This document shows positions 8,300 through 17,023 of a stretch of DNA of 64,000 nucleotides, one piece after another (the stretch's first letter is position 1; each line of letters opens with the position of its first letter). The notes beneath the pieces were generated by a model, which saw only the letters and a program-made list of their open reading frames with translations, had not been told where the DNA came from and ran no database searches. The translations under genes were made by a program, and so were the position numbers. Origin of the DNA: Sinomonas sp. ASV486. Its GTDB lineage: Bacteria > Actinomycetota > Actinomycetes > Actinomycetales > Micrococcaceae. The DNA is taken from contig NZ_JAVFJK010000017.1 in the NCBI RefSeq assembly GCF_030908215.1, positions 1 through 64,000 of the forward strand, read 5' to 3'.

Positions 8300-8740
8300 A
8301 TGGGATTCCTCAAGACCGCGCTCGCGAACCGGCGCGATGACGCCGAACTCGGCAAGGGCGTGTGGCGCCGCGCGCACGACCGCTTCCGCCGGGGCCTCGA
8401 CCGGTACCACCAGGTCCTCGAGGGGATTGACGACGACGTGCTCTACAGCGAGATGCTCGTGATCGGCGATGGCCTCGCGGAACTCCTCCCACGCGTCCGG
8501 GCAGTGTGCGTCGAGGCGCAGCGCCGCGCGCCGAGCGATGCCCTGGACATTCCCGGCCGCTACGCCGGCGTCCATCGAGCCCTGTCCCGCGGGGGCAACG
8601 CGCTCGCCACGACAGCCGAGGCCGCCGCAATGCTGCGCCTCGCCGTTGGGCCGGTGCCCATGGGTGCCCTGTCCGTCCAACGCCGTGCCGCCACGGTCCT
8701 CGAGCACGTGCGCGAGGCCGAGGAGTTCCTCCGCGCCTGA
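8300..8740 (+). CDS. conserved hypothetical protein downstream of bpa (146 aa)
   Basis: Starts MGFLKTALANRRDDAELGK and is largely helical by composition, with no signal peptide or membrane segment and many arginines and alanines. I do not recognise a named family. It begins 14 bp after the bpa stop codon on the same strand, so co-expression with the proteasome activator is likely. A longer in-frame extension upstream exists but would overlap bpa extensively and is not supported. Confidence 0.65.
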   Translation: MGFLKTALANRRDDAELGKGVWRRAHDRFRRGLDRYHQVLEGIDDDVLYSEMLVIGDGLAELLPRVRAVCVEAQRRAPSDALDIPGRYAGVHRALSRGGNALATTAEAAAMLRLAVGPVPMGALSVQRRAATVLEHVREAEEFLRA

Positions 8741-8843
8741 GGCGGGCGCAGCCGCCTATTCCCGAGTTCGCGCTGCGCGAAGAACTGCATCAAATGCTCC
8801 GAAAGCCCTTCCCACGCTCCGCCGTGGTGGAAGGATGGTGGGC

Positions 8844-9698
8844 ATGACTCCCGCACAGACCCTGACATCCCCCGCGCTCACCTTCCTTGATGGCCGCACC
8901 ATCCCGCAGCTCGGCTACGGCGTGTGGCAGGTCGAGGACGATGTCGCCGAGAAGGTTGTGGGCGAGGCGTTCCGCGTGGGCTACCGCCACATCGACACCG
9001 CCGCGATCTACGGCAACGAGTCCGGCGTCGGCCGAGCCATCGCCGCCTCGGGCCTCGCCCGCGAGGACCTCTTCATCACCACCAAGCTCTGGAACGCCGA
9101 CCAGGGCAGCGGCAACGTCCTCCCCGCGTTCGAGACGTCCCTCGACAAGCTCGGCATCGACTACGTAGACCTGTACCTCATCCACTGGCTCCAGCCGAAG
9201 CGCGGCCTCTACGTCGAGACCTGGAAGGAGCTCATCAAGCTCCAGGAGTCCGGCCGCGCCCGTTCCATCGGCGTCTCGAACTTCACCGTCGAGGCGCTTG
9301 AGGAGATCGAGCGCGAGACCGGCGTCGTCCCCGTGATCAACCAGGTCGAGACCCACCCGTACTTCCCGCAGGCGGAGCTGCGCGCCTACGAGAAGTCCAA
9401 GGGCATCCTGCACGAGTCCTGGTCCCCGCTGGGCCAGGGCAAGGACCTTCTCGCGGACCCCGTTCTCGCGGACATCGCCGAGAACCACGGCGTGAGCATT
9501 CCCAACGTGGTGCTCGGCTGGCACCTCGCCGTGGGCAACGTCGTGATCCCGAAATCCGTCACGCCGGAGCGCATGGCCCAGAACTGGACCGCGCTCGCCC
9601 TGACGCTCAGCCCCGAGGAGATTGCCGCGATCGACGGACTCGACAAGGGACCGGCCGGCCGCATCGGTGCCAATCCCGCGGTGAGCGACTTCGCCTGA
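8844..9698 (+). CDS. aldo/keto reductase (2,5-diketo-D-gluconate reductase-like)
   Basis: A 284-residue NADPH-dependent carbonyl reductase with a (beta/alpha)8 barrel. The catalytic tetrad is visible as D51 and Y56 ([14 protein letters not shown]), K81 (TTKLW) and H114 (YLIHW). The C-terminal '[16 protein letters not shown]' binds the adenine ribose phosphate. Start 8844 is chosen because AAGGA lies 8 nt upstream; an ATG at 8835 overlaps that site. It is convergent with the antiporter operon and ends at a strong bidirectional hairpin (9715-9747). Confidence 0.9.
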   Translation: MTPAQTLTSPALTFLDGRTIPQLGYGVWQVEDDVAEKVVGEAFRVGYRHIDTAAIYGNESGVGRAIAASGLAREDLFITTKLWNADQGSGNVLPAFETSLDKLGIDYVDLYLIHWLQPKRGLYVETWKELIKLQESGRARSIGVSNFTVEALEEIERETGVVPVINQVETHPYFPQAELRAYEKSKGILHESWSPLGQGKDLLADPVLADIAENHGVSIPNVVLGWHLAVGNVVIPKSVTPERMAQNWTALALTLSPEEIAAIDGLDKGPAGRIGANPAVSDFA

Positions 9699-11650
9699 CG
9701 CACCCCTGCCATTACGTGGGCAGGTCGACACGGTAGACCTGCCCACGCAGCGGGCTCCAGAGGTGCTCGCCGACCGCGCACCTTGGACTCGTCAGCTGAC
9801 CGCGCGCTCGACGCTGTTCGCGGACGCGCACGCACGACGGCACCGCAGGCCGCCACCCCGAGCACCATCCAGACGACGTAGTCGCCGGCCCTGCCCGAGT
9901 GGGTGCGCCTGAGGGCGCGGAGGGCCGGAACCGCGACGGCGAGGACCCGGCGAGCGCCGGCGGGGACCCGATGCCGGTACACGGCCACGGCTGCGAGGCC
10001 GAGTGCGAGGGTCGCGGTGACGAACCCCCACACGATCGAGGGGGCGTCCCAGCCCCCGGCGGTCCCCGCCGGACCAACGGGAAGGACCGCCCCGCCGAGC
10101 ACGGCACCCACGTATCCCGAGCGGTCCATGAACTGGACCGCCGCGGGCTCCGCGTTGGCACTCAAACCCGGGGCAGCCCCCAGCACCAGGCCGGCGCCGA
10201 GCAGCGCTGCCACGGGTGCGGACATCGAGAGCGGAACGCGACCGCGGCCGATACTGACCTCGATCTTCTCCTCGTCCCCGCTCATGCCCGCTTCCTCGAG
10301 CCCGGCGGGCGGCGGCCCAAGGCCGAGGAAGATTCGCGCACCGACTCGCAGGACGGCGCCTGCGGTCACCGCCGAGACGGCAATCATGAGCACCATGGCC
10401 CAGACTGTGCCCGCGTCCGTGAGTGCATGCTCGGTCAGGCCCTTGCCGAGGCCCACGCCGAACGGCGGCGTCCCGGCGAGTGCGAGGGCCGCCACGAGGT
10501 ACGCCGCTCCGAGCCAAGGTGCGTCACGCCCCCGGCCTTGGAGCGTGAACTCGTCGACGCTTCCGTAGCGATCGAGAATGATCCCGCTGAGCAGGAACAG
10601 CGCCCCCTTGACCATCGCGTGGCCTAGCGCGTAGACCGCGAGGCCTGCGAGCGCGGAGCCGGAGGCCGAGCCCAGCGCGATCATGAACACGCCCATGTGC
10701 GCGATCGTCGAATACGCGAGCAGCCGCTTGATGTGGCGTTGAAGGAAGCACATCACGGTCCCCACGGCCGCGGTCAGCACGCCGAGGGCGCCGAACAGGA
10801 CCTGCGCAGCGGAGGCGACGCCAGTGTCGCTGAACACCGCCCAGTAGAGGCGGGCAGTCCCATACAGTCCCAGCTCGACCATGACTCCCGAGAAGAGGAC
10901 GCAGACGGGGGAGGGAGCGACCGCGTGGGCGTCGTCGAGCCAGAAGTGGAATGGAGACACGGCCCCCTTGACCAGGAATCCGGTGCACACGAGCACGAAC
11001 GCGACGGCGACGAGCGGGGAGCGGTCGCCGGAGAGCTCGACAGACAGCGCGGCGAGGTTGAGGCTGCCCGTGTGGGCGTACATGAGTGCCACGCCCGTGA
11101 GGGAGATGTAGGCCGCGAGGGAGTTGACGATGCCGAAGTTGATCGCGCCGTGCAGGGCTGTCGGGTCCTCGCTCTTGAGGCCCGTGAGCGCGTAGGCCGC
11201 GACGCCCATGAGCTCGAAGAACACGAACATCGTGAACACGTCGCCCGCGAAGACGAAGCCCGTCATGCCCGCGAGGAACAGGATCATGAGCCCGTGGAAA
11301 TGCGTGCTATCCGACGCGAAGTAGCGCCACGAGAACGTCAGGGCGGCGAGCATGAGCACGGCGGCGAGCAGCGCGATTCCCACGCTCAGGCCGTCGCCGA
11401 CGAGGGCAATGCCGGCGGTGCGGCCGCCGCTCGGCTCCCAGCCCGCCATCCAGTAGACGAGCCGGTCCTTCAGGGCGGACGGGAGCATGACGATCTCGCC
11501 GCCCCCGGCCGCAAGCGCCGCACCCATCGCGGCGAGGTCGGCGAAGCGGCGCGGCAGGAACCGGCCGACCGACATGAGCAGCGCCGCCACGAGGACGAGC
11601 CCCACCACCAGCACGGCAAGGAGGGAGGCCGTCGGCGCATTGCTTGGCAT
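9386..11650 (-). CDS. mrpD: Mrp-type Na+/H+ antiporter subunit D (NuoN/ND-like); C-terminus runs on
   Basis: A polytopic proton-pumping subunit related to complex I NuoL/M/N. The family signature is intact: '[20 protein letters not shown]' with its conserved glutamate, and '[26 protein letters not shown]' with the membrane-buried lysine, plus about 14 hydrophobic segments over the first ~600 residues. The frame has no stop before 9386, so the last ~130 residues pass through a terminator hairpin and are antisense to the aldo/keto reductase. That tail has no hydrophobic pattern and is probably not native: a lost stop or a frameshift near 9790-9850 would explain it. The start is 4 bp after mrpC. 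Confidence 0.8.
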   Translation of the reverse strand: MPSNAPTASLLAVLVVGLVLVAALLMSVGRFLPRRFADLAAMGAALAAGGGEIVMLPSALKDRLVYWMAGWEPSGGRTAGIALVGDGLSVGIALLAAVLMLAALTFSWRYFASDSTHFHGLMILFLAGMTGFVFAGDVFTMFVFFELMGVAAYALTGLKSEDPTALHGAINFGIVNSLAAYISLTGVALMYAHTGSLNLAALSVELSGDRSPLVAVAFVLVCTGFLVKGAVSPFHFWLDDAHAVAPSPVCVLFSGVMVELGLYGTARLYWAVFSDTGVASAAQVLFGALGVLTAAVGTVMCFLQRHIKRLLAYSTIAHMGVFMIALGSASGSALAGLAVYALGHAMVKGALFLLSGIILDRYGSVDEFTLQGRGRDAPWLGAAYLVAALALAGTPPFGVGLGKGLTEHALTDAGTVWAMVLMIAVSAVTAGAVLRVGARIFLGLGPPPAGLEEAGMSGDEEKIEVSIGRGRVPLSMSAPVAALLGAGLVLGAAPGLSANAEPAAVQFMDRSGYVGAVLGGAVLPVGPAGTAGGWDAPSIVWGFVTATLALGLAAVAVYRHRVPAGARRVLAVAVPALRALRRTHSGRAGDYVVWMVLGVAACGAVVRARPRTASSARSADESKVRGRRAPLEPAAWAGLPCRPAHVMAGVRQAKSLTAGLAPMRPAGPLSSPSIAAISSGLSVRASAVQFWAMRSGVTDFGITTLPTARCQPSTTLGMLTPWFSAMSARTGSARRSLPWPSGDQDSCRMPLDFS
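9715..9747. terminator. bidirectional terminator between aldo/keto reductase and mrpD
   Basis: A perfect 12-bp stem (9715-9726 with 9736-9747) encloses a 9-nt loop and begins 16 bp after the aldo/keto reductase stop codon. The mrpD reading frame on the opposite strand runs straight through it. Confidence 0.65.
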
Positions 11651-11654
11651 ACTC

Positions 11655-12002
11655 TCAGCCCTCCAGGGGGCCGAGATGATCGGGGTCGACGACCCTGCGC
11701 CGCTTCGCCATCTGGACGACCAGCGCGAGGAGCATTGACGTGACCGCCGCGGACACGACGATGTCGGTCAGGGCGAGGGCCTGGACGACGGGATCGACCA
11801 CGGGGGTGTCCCTGCCGGTCTGCGCACCGAAGATCGGGGCGACGGCGCCGGACTGGTAGCCGACGGCGATGAGCAGGATGTACGTTGCTGACTGCGCCAC
11901 GGAAAGGCAGACCACGGCGTGCACGAGGTTTCTGCTTGTCGCCAGGCCCGCGATGCCGAGCAGCATCACGGCACCGGCCACGAAGTACGCGTAGTAGGTC
12001 AT
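11655..12002 (-). CDS. mrpC: Mrp antiporter subunit C (NuoK-like)
   Basis: A 115-residue protein with three hydrophobic segments: '[16 protein letters not shown]', '[20 protein letters not shown]' and '[21 protein letters not shown]'. The last contains the 'LTDIVI..A..A' pattern of NuoK/MrpC. It forms part of the transmembrane proton-translocating core. The ATG overlaps the mrpB stop as ATGA, indicating translational coupling. Confidence 0.85.
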   Translation of the reverse strand: MTYYAYFVAGAVMLLGIAGLATSRNLVHAVVCLSVAQSATYILLIAVGYQSGAVAPIFGAQTGRDTPVVDPVVQALALTDIVVSAAVTSMLLALVVQMAKRRRVVDPDHLGPLEG

Positions 12003-12769
12003 GCGGCGTCCTCGGCCTCGTTGTCCTGCGGGGGGTTCGGCGCGGCGCGGATGGCGAGCGTCTGGTCGAGGAAGCTCGCGAGGAGCACGACGACGCTGCT
12101 CGCGACCGCGATCCCCACCGCCAGGTTGAACAGCGGCACCGTCCCTGCGGAGACGAGGTCGCCGAGGGTTCCGGCGGGCACGACGTTGGCGAAGAGGCGC
12201 CCACGCAGCGCGGCGGCGGCGAGCCCGATCGCGCCGAAGAGCACGACGCCGGCCGCCTCCCCGTGCTCGAACCAGTCGACCGGACGTAGCTGGCGGAGGA
12301 GCCGGTAGCGGCCGCCCACATAGAGCAGGTGAATGCCCGTGGCGAGGATGATGCCGCCCTGGAATCCGCCACCCGGAGTGATCGCCCCGTGCGTCACGAC
12401 GTCCACGCCGAGCACGAGGGTGAGCGGAAACAGGAGGTACACCAGGAGGCTCGTCGACTCGAGGATGATTCCGCCGCTGCTCACCGTGCGGCGTCGCTCC
12501 CGGTGCACTGGCCGCAGCAGTGCCGCGACCCCTACAACGGCGCAGAACAGGATGGTCTCCTCGCCGAAGGTGTCGAAGCCGCGCTGGTCGAAGTTGATGC
12601 TCGCGACCGCGTTCGCTGTGGCATGGTCGAAGGTGCCCGCCACGGCAAGGTCCCGGTACGGGTGCACGCTCGCGCCGAACGCGGGCAGGCCGAGGATCCC
12701 GAGGGCCAGCATGGCCCCGAACGCAGTGAGCCCGACTCCGAGCAGGACCAGCCGGACGCGGGGGCTCAA
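11999..12769 (-). CDS. mrpB: MbhE-MrpB fusion subunit of the antiporter
   Basis: A 256-residue membrane protein. Residues 1-~90 resemble MbhE / the extreme C-terminus of MrpA (LVLLGVGLTAFGAMLALGI ... 'NFDQRGFDTFGEETILFCAVVGVAALLR'). The rest is MrpB (DUF4389-like MnhB domain: 'LLVYLLFPLTLVLGVDVVTHGAITPGGGFQGGIILATG'). I place the start at a TTG (12769) that overlaps the preceding gene's TGA as TTGA; this matches the coupled starts elsewhere in the operon. A longer upstream frame exists but is charged, non-membrane sequence antisense-like in character. Confidence 0.75.
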   Translation of the reverse strand: MSPRVRLVLLGVGLTAFGAMLALGILGLPAFGASVHPYRDLAVAGTFDHATANAVASINFDQRGFDTFGEETILFCAVVGVAALLRPVHRERRRTVSSGGIILESTSLLVYLLFPLTLVLGVDVVTHGAITPGGGFQGGIILATGIHLLYVGGRYRLLRQLRPVDWFEHGEAAGVVLFGAIGLAAAALRGRLFANVVPAGTLGDLVSAGTVPLFNLAVGIAVASSVVVLLASFLDQTLAIRAAPNPPQDNEAEDAA

Positions 12770-13056
12770 TGCTCGCGCTCCGCATCCCGCGACTCGGCGT
12801 TGGCACGGATGCTCTCGACCTTCCTGATCGCGAGCACCACGATGAGGGGCACGACGGCGGATCCGACCGCCACTTGGCTGAGCGCGACGTCGGGAGCCTG
12901 GAGCACAAGGAACAGGACGGTGAGCAGGACGCCGTAGGCGGAGAGGGCGACCGCCTGCCGCGCTGGCCTGCGGACGAACACGACGATGGCCGCCCCCGCG
13001 AGGACAAGGGTCAGGCTCACGGCGATCAGCACGTCGGTGAGGATTCCCTCGCTCAT
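12766..13056 (-). CDS. MbhD/DUF4040-type antiporter subunit (MrpA C-terminal piece)
   Basis: A 96-residue protein with three transmembrane segments and the signature 'VALSAYGVLLTVLFLVLQAPDVALSQVAVG', which matches the DUF4040/MbhD module. In classical Mrp systems this module is the C-terminal part of the large MrpA subunit; here it is a stand-alone gene as in membrane-bound hydrogenases (Mbh). The start ATG overlaps the mrpG stop as ATGA. Confidence 0.8.
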   Translation of the reverse strand: MSEGILTDVLIAVSLTLVLAGAAIVVFVRRPARQAVALSAYGVLLTVLFLVLQAPDVALSQVAVGSAVVPLIVVLAIRKVESIRANAESRDAEREH

Positions 13057-13355
13057 TCCGGCGACCCTCCGACGTCGACCCCGGACTCGGCGGCGACGGC
13101 GCGTCCCACGGCCGCCGTGAGCGCAGGCCCGCTGGCCGCGACGACGAGGGCGATCGCCACGACGGTCGCGCTGCCCAGCGAGACACCGAAGGCAAGCACT
13201 GCGGCGAGCGAGAAGAGGGGAACCGCGAGCGTTGTCACGGGGGCGAGGAAGTGCAGTCGTGCCAGTGTGGACCGCGCGAAGAGGGCTCCGAACGACGCGT
13301 AAGCCACGATCAGCACCGCCGCGCCCGCGCTCACGGATTCGAGGACCATCGTCAT
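13053..13355 (-). CDS. mrpG: Mrp antiporter subunit G
   Basis: A 100-residue protein with three hydrophobic helices. The motif 'ASFGALFARSTLARLHFLAPVTTLAVPLF' fits MrpG/PhaG. GGAGG sits 7 nt before the ATG, and the ATG overlaps the mrpF stop by four bases. MrpG is a small membrane subunit needed for complex assembly and cation transport. Confidence 0.82.
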   Translation of the reverse strand: MTMVLESVSAGAAVLIVAYASFGALFARSTLARLHFLAPVTTLAVPLFSLAAVLAFGVSLGSATVVAIALVVAASGPALTAAVGRAVAAESGVDVGGSPE

Positions 13356-13630
13356 GGAGTGGCCTCCGGGTCCGGACTTTCGGGGCGGAGGAGCCGAGTG
13401 TAGACGAGGGTGCCCGTCGTGGCGAGCACCGCGAGGACGAGCGCAACGATGAGGTACGAGGATTGGCCCGCGATGGCGGAGAGGCCTACGAGCACCATGG
13501 CTCCGCTGGCGTTCAGGAGCGCTAGGCCCACGAGCCGCTGGACTGCGGTCCCGCGGCACGTCAGGACGAGGCCGGGGACCACCCCCACGATGAGGAGTGC
13601 GGCGCTGACCGAGGTCCAGAGCACCTCCAC
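13352..13630 (-). CDS. mrpF: Mrp antiporter subunit F
   Basis: A 92-residue protein with three transmembrane helices. It contains 'RGTAVQRLVGLALLNASGAMVLVGLSAI' where family members have the D-R-(V/I)-x-G-x-(D/N) stretch. GTG at 13630 is chosen because it follows the mrpE stop directly (4-nt gap) with GAGG 9 nt upstream. The longer frame to 13669 would overlap mrpE. Confidence 0.72.
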   Translation of the reverse strand: MEVLWTSVSAALLIVGVVPGLVLTCRGTAVQRLVGLALLNASGAMVLVGLSAIAGQSSYLIVALVLAVLATTGTLVYTRLLRPESPDPEATP

Positions 13631-13634
13631 GCGC

Positions 13635-14168
13635 CTACGCCTCGTCCCCTGGTCGGAGCACGCTCTCATCGAGTCCCGGCCATCCGCTGACGAGCGTATG
13701 AACTGTGACGGTCCCGACCGAGGGGTCTGAGCCCACCACGACCGAGCCTGGGGTAGCAGAGAGCGAGACGATTCCGCCTGCGCGCCAGCCGGTCTCCCGG
13801 GGCCCCTGCCCCCGGGGCATGGACGCTGTGCGCAGGTCCTCGGGCTGGGACCCGCCGAGCCAGCCGGCGAGACGCACCATGTCCGCCATCGCGGCGACGG
13901 GAACCGTCGCGGCCCATCTCAGCCACACGCGGCGGGGGCGTGCGCGGAACGGCATGGCGCGGCGCGCGGCACGGGCCAGAATCCCTCCCAGGAGGGCCGC
14001 CAGAGCGGCAATGAGGACTTCGACAACCGAGATCGTGGACGCCGTCGCAAGCCAGAACAGCGTCCCCGCAATCGTCCACAGCGTGAGTTCGACGAGGGCC
14101 CCCGCGGCGCCCCGCGCCCCGGGAACCCCGAAGAACCTGCGCGTGCCCGGGCCCATGATGGTGGTCAC
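13635..14168 (-). CDS. mrpE: Mrp antiporter subunit E
   Basis: About 177 residues: an N-terminal pair of transmembrane helices ('LTLWTIAGTLFWLATASTISVVEVLIAALAALLGGIL') followed by a soluble domain containing 'VSLSATPGSVVVGSDPSVGTVTVHTL', the MnhE signature. First gene of the operon. GTG 14168 is preferred (AGGA about 10 nt upstream); an in-frame TTG at 14195 and ATG at 14156 are alternatives. The operon order is E-F-G-MbhD-MbhE/B-C-D. Confidence 0.78.
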   Translation of the reverse strand: MTTIMGPGTRRFFGVPGARGAAGALVELTLWTIAGTLFWLATASTISVVEVLIAALAALLGGILARAARRAMPFRARPRRVWLRWAATVPVAAMADMVRLAGWLGGSQPEDLRTASMPRGQGPRETGWRAGGIVSLSATPGSVVVGSDPSVGTVTVHTLVSGWPGLDESVLRPGDEA

Positions 14169-14267
14169 GCTATGCCCATCCTGTGCCCGGAGCAAGGGAA
14201 GCGCGCGCCCAGCATCATGGCGCGTCGCTCAATGTACTCAGCGCGCCCGTAGGGCTAGCGTCGGACC

Positions 14268-14612
14268 ATGGATACCGACGACCAGTCACAGAACCGTCTT
14301 CCCCACGAGGAGGGCTACGGGAGTCCTACTGCCGAGGAGGAGATGTCGCCGGCCGATCAGCGGGGGCAGGTCCGAGACCGTGAGCAGGACGATGCCGACC
14401 ACGAGGATGCCGATCAGCCCGACGCCGACGGGCAGCCCGACGGCGCCGAATGGTCCGCCGGGGACGCGCCAGCCCAGCCCGACGGGAAGGCCCCGGCTGA
14501 CGCTCCGTCCACGGACGCCGAGATCGACGAGGCCAACTCCGATGACTCCTCCCCGCGGGAGTCGTTCTCGTCCGAGTCCGACGAGGAGGGTTCCGGCCTG
14601 GCGGACGAGTGA
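14268..14612 (+). CDS. acidic low-complexity hypothetical protein (114 aa)
   Basis: An extremely acidic, disordered protein (MDTDDQSQNRLPHEEGYGSP...) made mostly of D, E, S, A, P and Q, with no membrane segment. TAGCGT at 14256-14261 ends 6 nt before the ATG, consistent with a leaderless transcript and the only support for the start. The opposite strand is also open but gives a G/R/L-rich shadow. Function unknown. Divergent from the antiporter operon. Confidence 0.5.
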   Translation: MDTDDQSQNRLPHEEGYGSPTAEEEMSPADQRGQVRDREQDDADHEDADQPDADGQPDGAEWSAGDAPAQPDGKAPADAPSTDAEIDEANSDDSSPRESFSSESDEEGSGLADE

Positions 14613-14677
14613 CGGGCCCGCACTGGCCCTCTCATATCCGCGGGCCCGCCCAGTCAGCCCGCGCCGCAGGTGAGGCG

Positions 14678-16174
14678 TCACGCGGTTCCCCGCGCCTCGT
14701 TGCTGCGGCCTGTCTGCCGACGGCCGAGCTTGGTCTCATCCTCGAGTTCGAGGCCCTTGGCCTCGGGGAGCAGCGCCTTGACGAACCAGAACGAGAGCGC
14801 CGCGAAGAACGCGAAGCCGCCGTAGACGACGCCGAGGCCCAGCGACTGGCTGAGCACCGGGAACAGGAGGGTCACGACGAAGTTGAAGATCCAGTTGAAG
14901 GCGGTGGCCACGCCGAGCGCCAGGCCGCGCATCTTGTTGGGGAAGACCTCGCCGAGGACCACCCACATGACCGGTCCCCAAGTGGCCGCAAAGGAGATGA
15001 CGAATAGGTTCGCCCCCACGAGGGCGACGAGGCCCCACGGTGCCGGGAGCGAGACGTCCTTGCCCGAACCCATGGCATGGGCGAACGCCAGCGCCGCGGC
15101 GACGAGTCCCACGAACATTCCGATCGAGCCCGCGAGCAAGAGCTTCTTCCGCCCCACGCGGTCAACGAAGAGGATCGAGACGAAGGTGAGGACGACGTTG
15201 ATTGTGGCGGTGATGACCGAGGTGGTGAACGAGTCCTGCTGGGTGAATCCGACCGACTGCCACAGCGTGGTGGAGTAGTAGAAGATGGCGTTGATGCCCA
15301 CGAGCTGTTGGAACGCCGCCATGCCGATTCCGATCCACACGATGGGAGCGAGGCCGAGCGCCGTGCCGCGAAGGTCGTGGTGGCTGGAGTGCCGCTCGTT
15401 CTCGATGCTGTCCTCGATCTCCTGGTATCGCTTGGAGACGTTGTCCGAACCCGCCACGAGCCCGATCACCTCGCGGGCCTCGTCGCCCTTGCCCGCCCTG
15501 ATCAGGAATTGGGGTGACTCGGGGATCCTGAGGGTCAGGAGCCCGTAGACCACCGCTGGGACAACGCCGACCAGCAGCATCCATCGCCATGCGGGAAGGC
15601 CCCACCAGAAGTCGCTGCCCGGACCGCCGGCGCCGCGGGCGAGTCCCGCGTCCGAGAGGAGCGCGATGAAGATGCCGACAGTAATGGCGAGCTGCTGGAG
15701 GGAGCTCAGTCCGCCGCGGAGCCGCGCCGGTGCGATCTCGCCGATGTAGGCGGGGGCGATCACTGAGGCGATGCCGATCGCGAGGCCTCCGATGATGCGC
15801 CACAGCATCAGGTCCCACACAGCGAACGCGAGTCCGGATCCGATTGAGCTGACGATGAACAGTCCGGCGCCGAGCAGCATCACGGGCCGACGCCCCCAGA
15901 CGTCGGCGAGCTGGCCGGCGAACCACGCTCCGATCGCGCACCCGATGAGGGTGATGGCGACCGCGAGTCCGAGGAACGCCGAGTCGAGGTGGAACGCGGA
16001 TTGGATCGAGTTCACCGCCCCGTTGATGACCGAGGTGTCGAATCCGAAGAGCAGTCCACCTACCGCAGCCGCTGCTGTGGCTCCGTAGATCCGACGATGC
16101 ACTGATTTGGCTCCCATGCTCCCGCCCGTCGGACGTGAGCGGCTGATAGGCCCGTGGTGTGCGTGAGCATTCAT
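14678..16174 (-). CDS. MFS sugar transporter, sugar porter family (proton symporter)
   Basis: A 498-residue, 12-helix transporter of the sugar porter family (XylE/GalP/GlcP-like). Signatures visible: 'GGLLFGFDTSVINGA' (TM1), 'GQLADVWGRRPVML' (loop 2-3), 'RIIGGLAIGIASVIAPAYIGEIAPARLRG' (TM4-5), 'QQLVGINAIFYYST' (TM7) and 'DRVGRKKLLL' (loop 8-9). Likely imports a hexose or pentose with protons; the sugar is not predictable. The ATG at 16174 is used; an internal ATG at residue 20 gives a more usual N-terminus. Confidence 0.88.
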   Translation of the reverse strand: MNAHAHHGPISRSRPTGGSMGAKSVHRRIYGATAAAAVGGLLFGFDTSVINGAVNSIQSAFHLDSAFLGLAVAITLIGCAIGAWFAGQLADVWGRRPVMLLGAGLFIVSSIGSGLAFAVWDLMLWRIIGGLAIGIASVIAPAYIGEIAPARLRGGLSSLQQLAITVGIFIALLSDAGLARGAGGPGSDFWWGLPAWRWMLLVGVVPAVVYGLLTLRIPESPQFLIRAGKGDEAREVIGLVAGSDNVSKRYQEIEDSIENERHSSHHDLRGTALGLAPIVWIGIGMAAFQQLVGINAIFYYSTTLWQSVGFTQQDSFTTSVITATINVVLTFVSILFVDRVGRKKLLLAGSIGMFVGLVAAALAFAHAMGSGKDVSLPAPWGLVALVGANLFVISFAATWGPVMWVVLGEVFPNKMRGLALGVATAFNWIFNFVVTLLFPVLSQSLGLGVVYGGFAFFAALSFWFVKALLPEAKGLELEDETKLGRRQTGRSNEARGTA

Positions 16175-16351
16175 TGTCCTGGGCTTTCTGTGATCCTTAC
16201 GCTGTCGGCGCGCTGGCGCCGCGGCGGCCTAATTCTGTACTGGCTGCCCGGTCCAGCCGTTCTTGAAACACTCTGAGCCTGCTGCGTCGATTCGGCCGGC
16301 CCCTCCTTCCCCCAGCCCCCACACCCTGCGGGCACGGCGTAGGCTGGCAGG

Positions 16352-16861
16352 ATGAGCCAGGGGCCCGGCGTCGGCCGCTCTTGGGCCTCGAGCCCGGCGA
16401 TCCGCAAGACGATGCTCGGCAACCGGTCGCGTGACACCGCGCCTGAGCTCAGGGTGCGGCGCGCCGTCCACGCGATGGGCCTGCGGTACCGGGTCGCCTA
16501 CCGGCCCGAGCCCACCCTGCGGCGAACGGCTGATCTCGTGTTCACGCGGGCCCACGTCGCCGTGTTCATTGACGGCTGTTACTGGCACGGTTGCCCGGAC
16601 CATTACATCGAGCCCGCGAGCAACGTGGACTACTGGCGGCCCAAGATTGCCCGGAACCGCGAACGCGATGCGGAGACGACGGCCGCGCTCACTCACGCCG
16701 GCTGGCGGGTCCTGCGCTTCTGGAGCCACGAGGACCCATACGAGGTAGCGGAACGGATCGCCGCCGAGGTGCGGCTGGCCACCCAGCGAGTCAGTCCGCC
16801 GCCAGCGCCATCACACACACCCACTGAGGTTTGGAATACCGTACGGCGGGAAGTGGATTGA
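16352..16861 (+). CDS. vsr: very short patch repair endonuclease (Vsr)
   Basis: A 169-residue DNA mismatch endonuclease. Vsr nicks 5' of the T in T:G mismatches left by deamination of 5-methylcytosine. The family core is clear: 'TAPELRVRRAVHAMGLRYRV', 'TADLVFTRAHVAVFIDGCYWHGCPDHY' with the metal-site Asp and zinc-site Cys/His, and 'NRERDAETTAALTHAGWRVLRFWSHE'. TAGGCT (16340-16345) ends 6 nt before the ATG, so the mRNA is probably leaderless. No cytosine methyltransferase lies nearby, so it is an orphan within this window. Confidence 0.92.
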   Translation: MSQGPGVGRSWASSPAIRKTMLGNRSRDTAPELRVRRAVHAMGLRYRVAYRPEPTLRRTADLVFTRAHVAVFIDGCYWHGCPDHYIEPASNVDYWRPKIARNRERDAETTAALTHAGWRVLRFWSHEDPYEVAERIAAEVRLATQRVSPPPAPSHTPTEVWNTVRREVD

Positions 16862-16914
16862 CATAGTCCGCAGTGCAGTGGCTGCGTCGCCTTCCGACAT
16901 AACGGAGCCTGCAA

Positions 16915-17007
16915 ATGGGTATTGGTGCATCAGTCTTCCTCCTCGCCATCTTGGCGATTCTCTCCTCCGCGCGTATGCGGAACGTCATTCCCATCGGTGA
17001 GTTGTGA
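16915..17007 (+). CDS. possible 30-aa single-helix membrane peptide
   Basis: ATG at 16915 with GGAG seven bases upstream encodes MGIGASVFLLAILAILSSAR followed by ten more residues. The opening resembles the start of DUF6458-type actinobacterial small membrane proteins (MGIG-x-x-I/V-F-L), which are normally longer, so this may be a truncated member. It could also be chance; it overlaps no other supported gene. Confidence 0.35.
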   Translation: MGIGASVFLLAILAILSSARMRNVIPIGEL

Positions 17008-17023
17008 GGGTCGGTGTTGCCAC

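Noticed and set aside
8469-8834. Upstream extension of the aldo/keto reductase frame
   Set aside because: It overlaps the 8300-8740 gene in another frame and has arginine/serine-rich shadow composition; the Shine-Dalgarno site supports 8844.
10697-11743. 348-codon plus-strand frame opposite mrpD
   Set aside because: It is rich in H, E, R and G, with no family features; the opposite strand encodes an unmistakable antiporter subunit.
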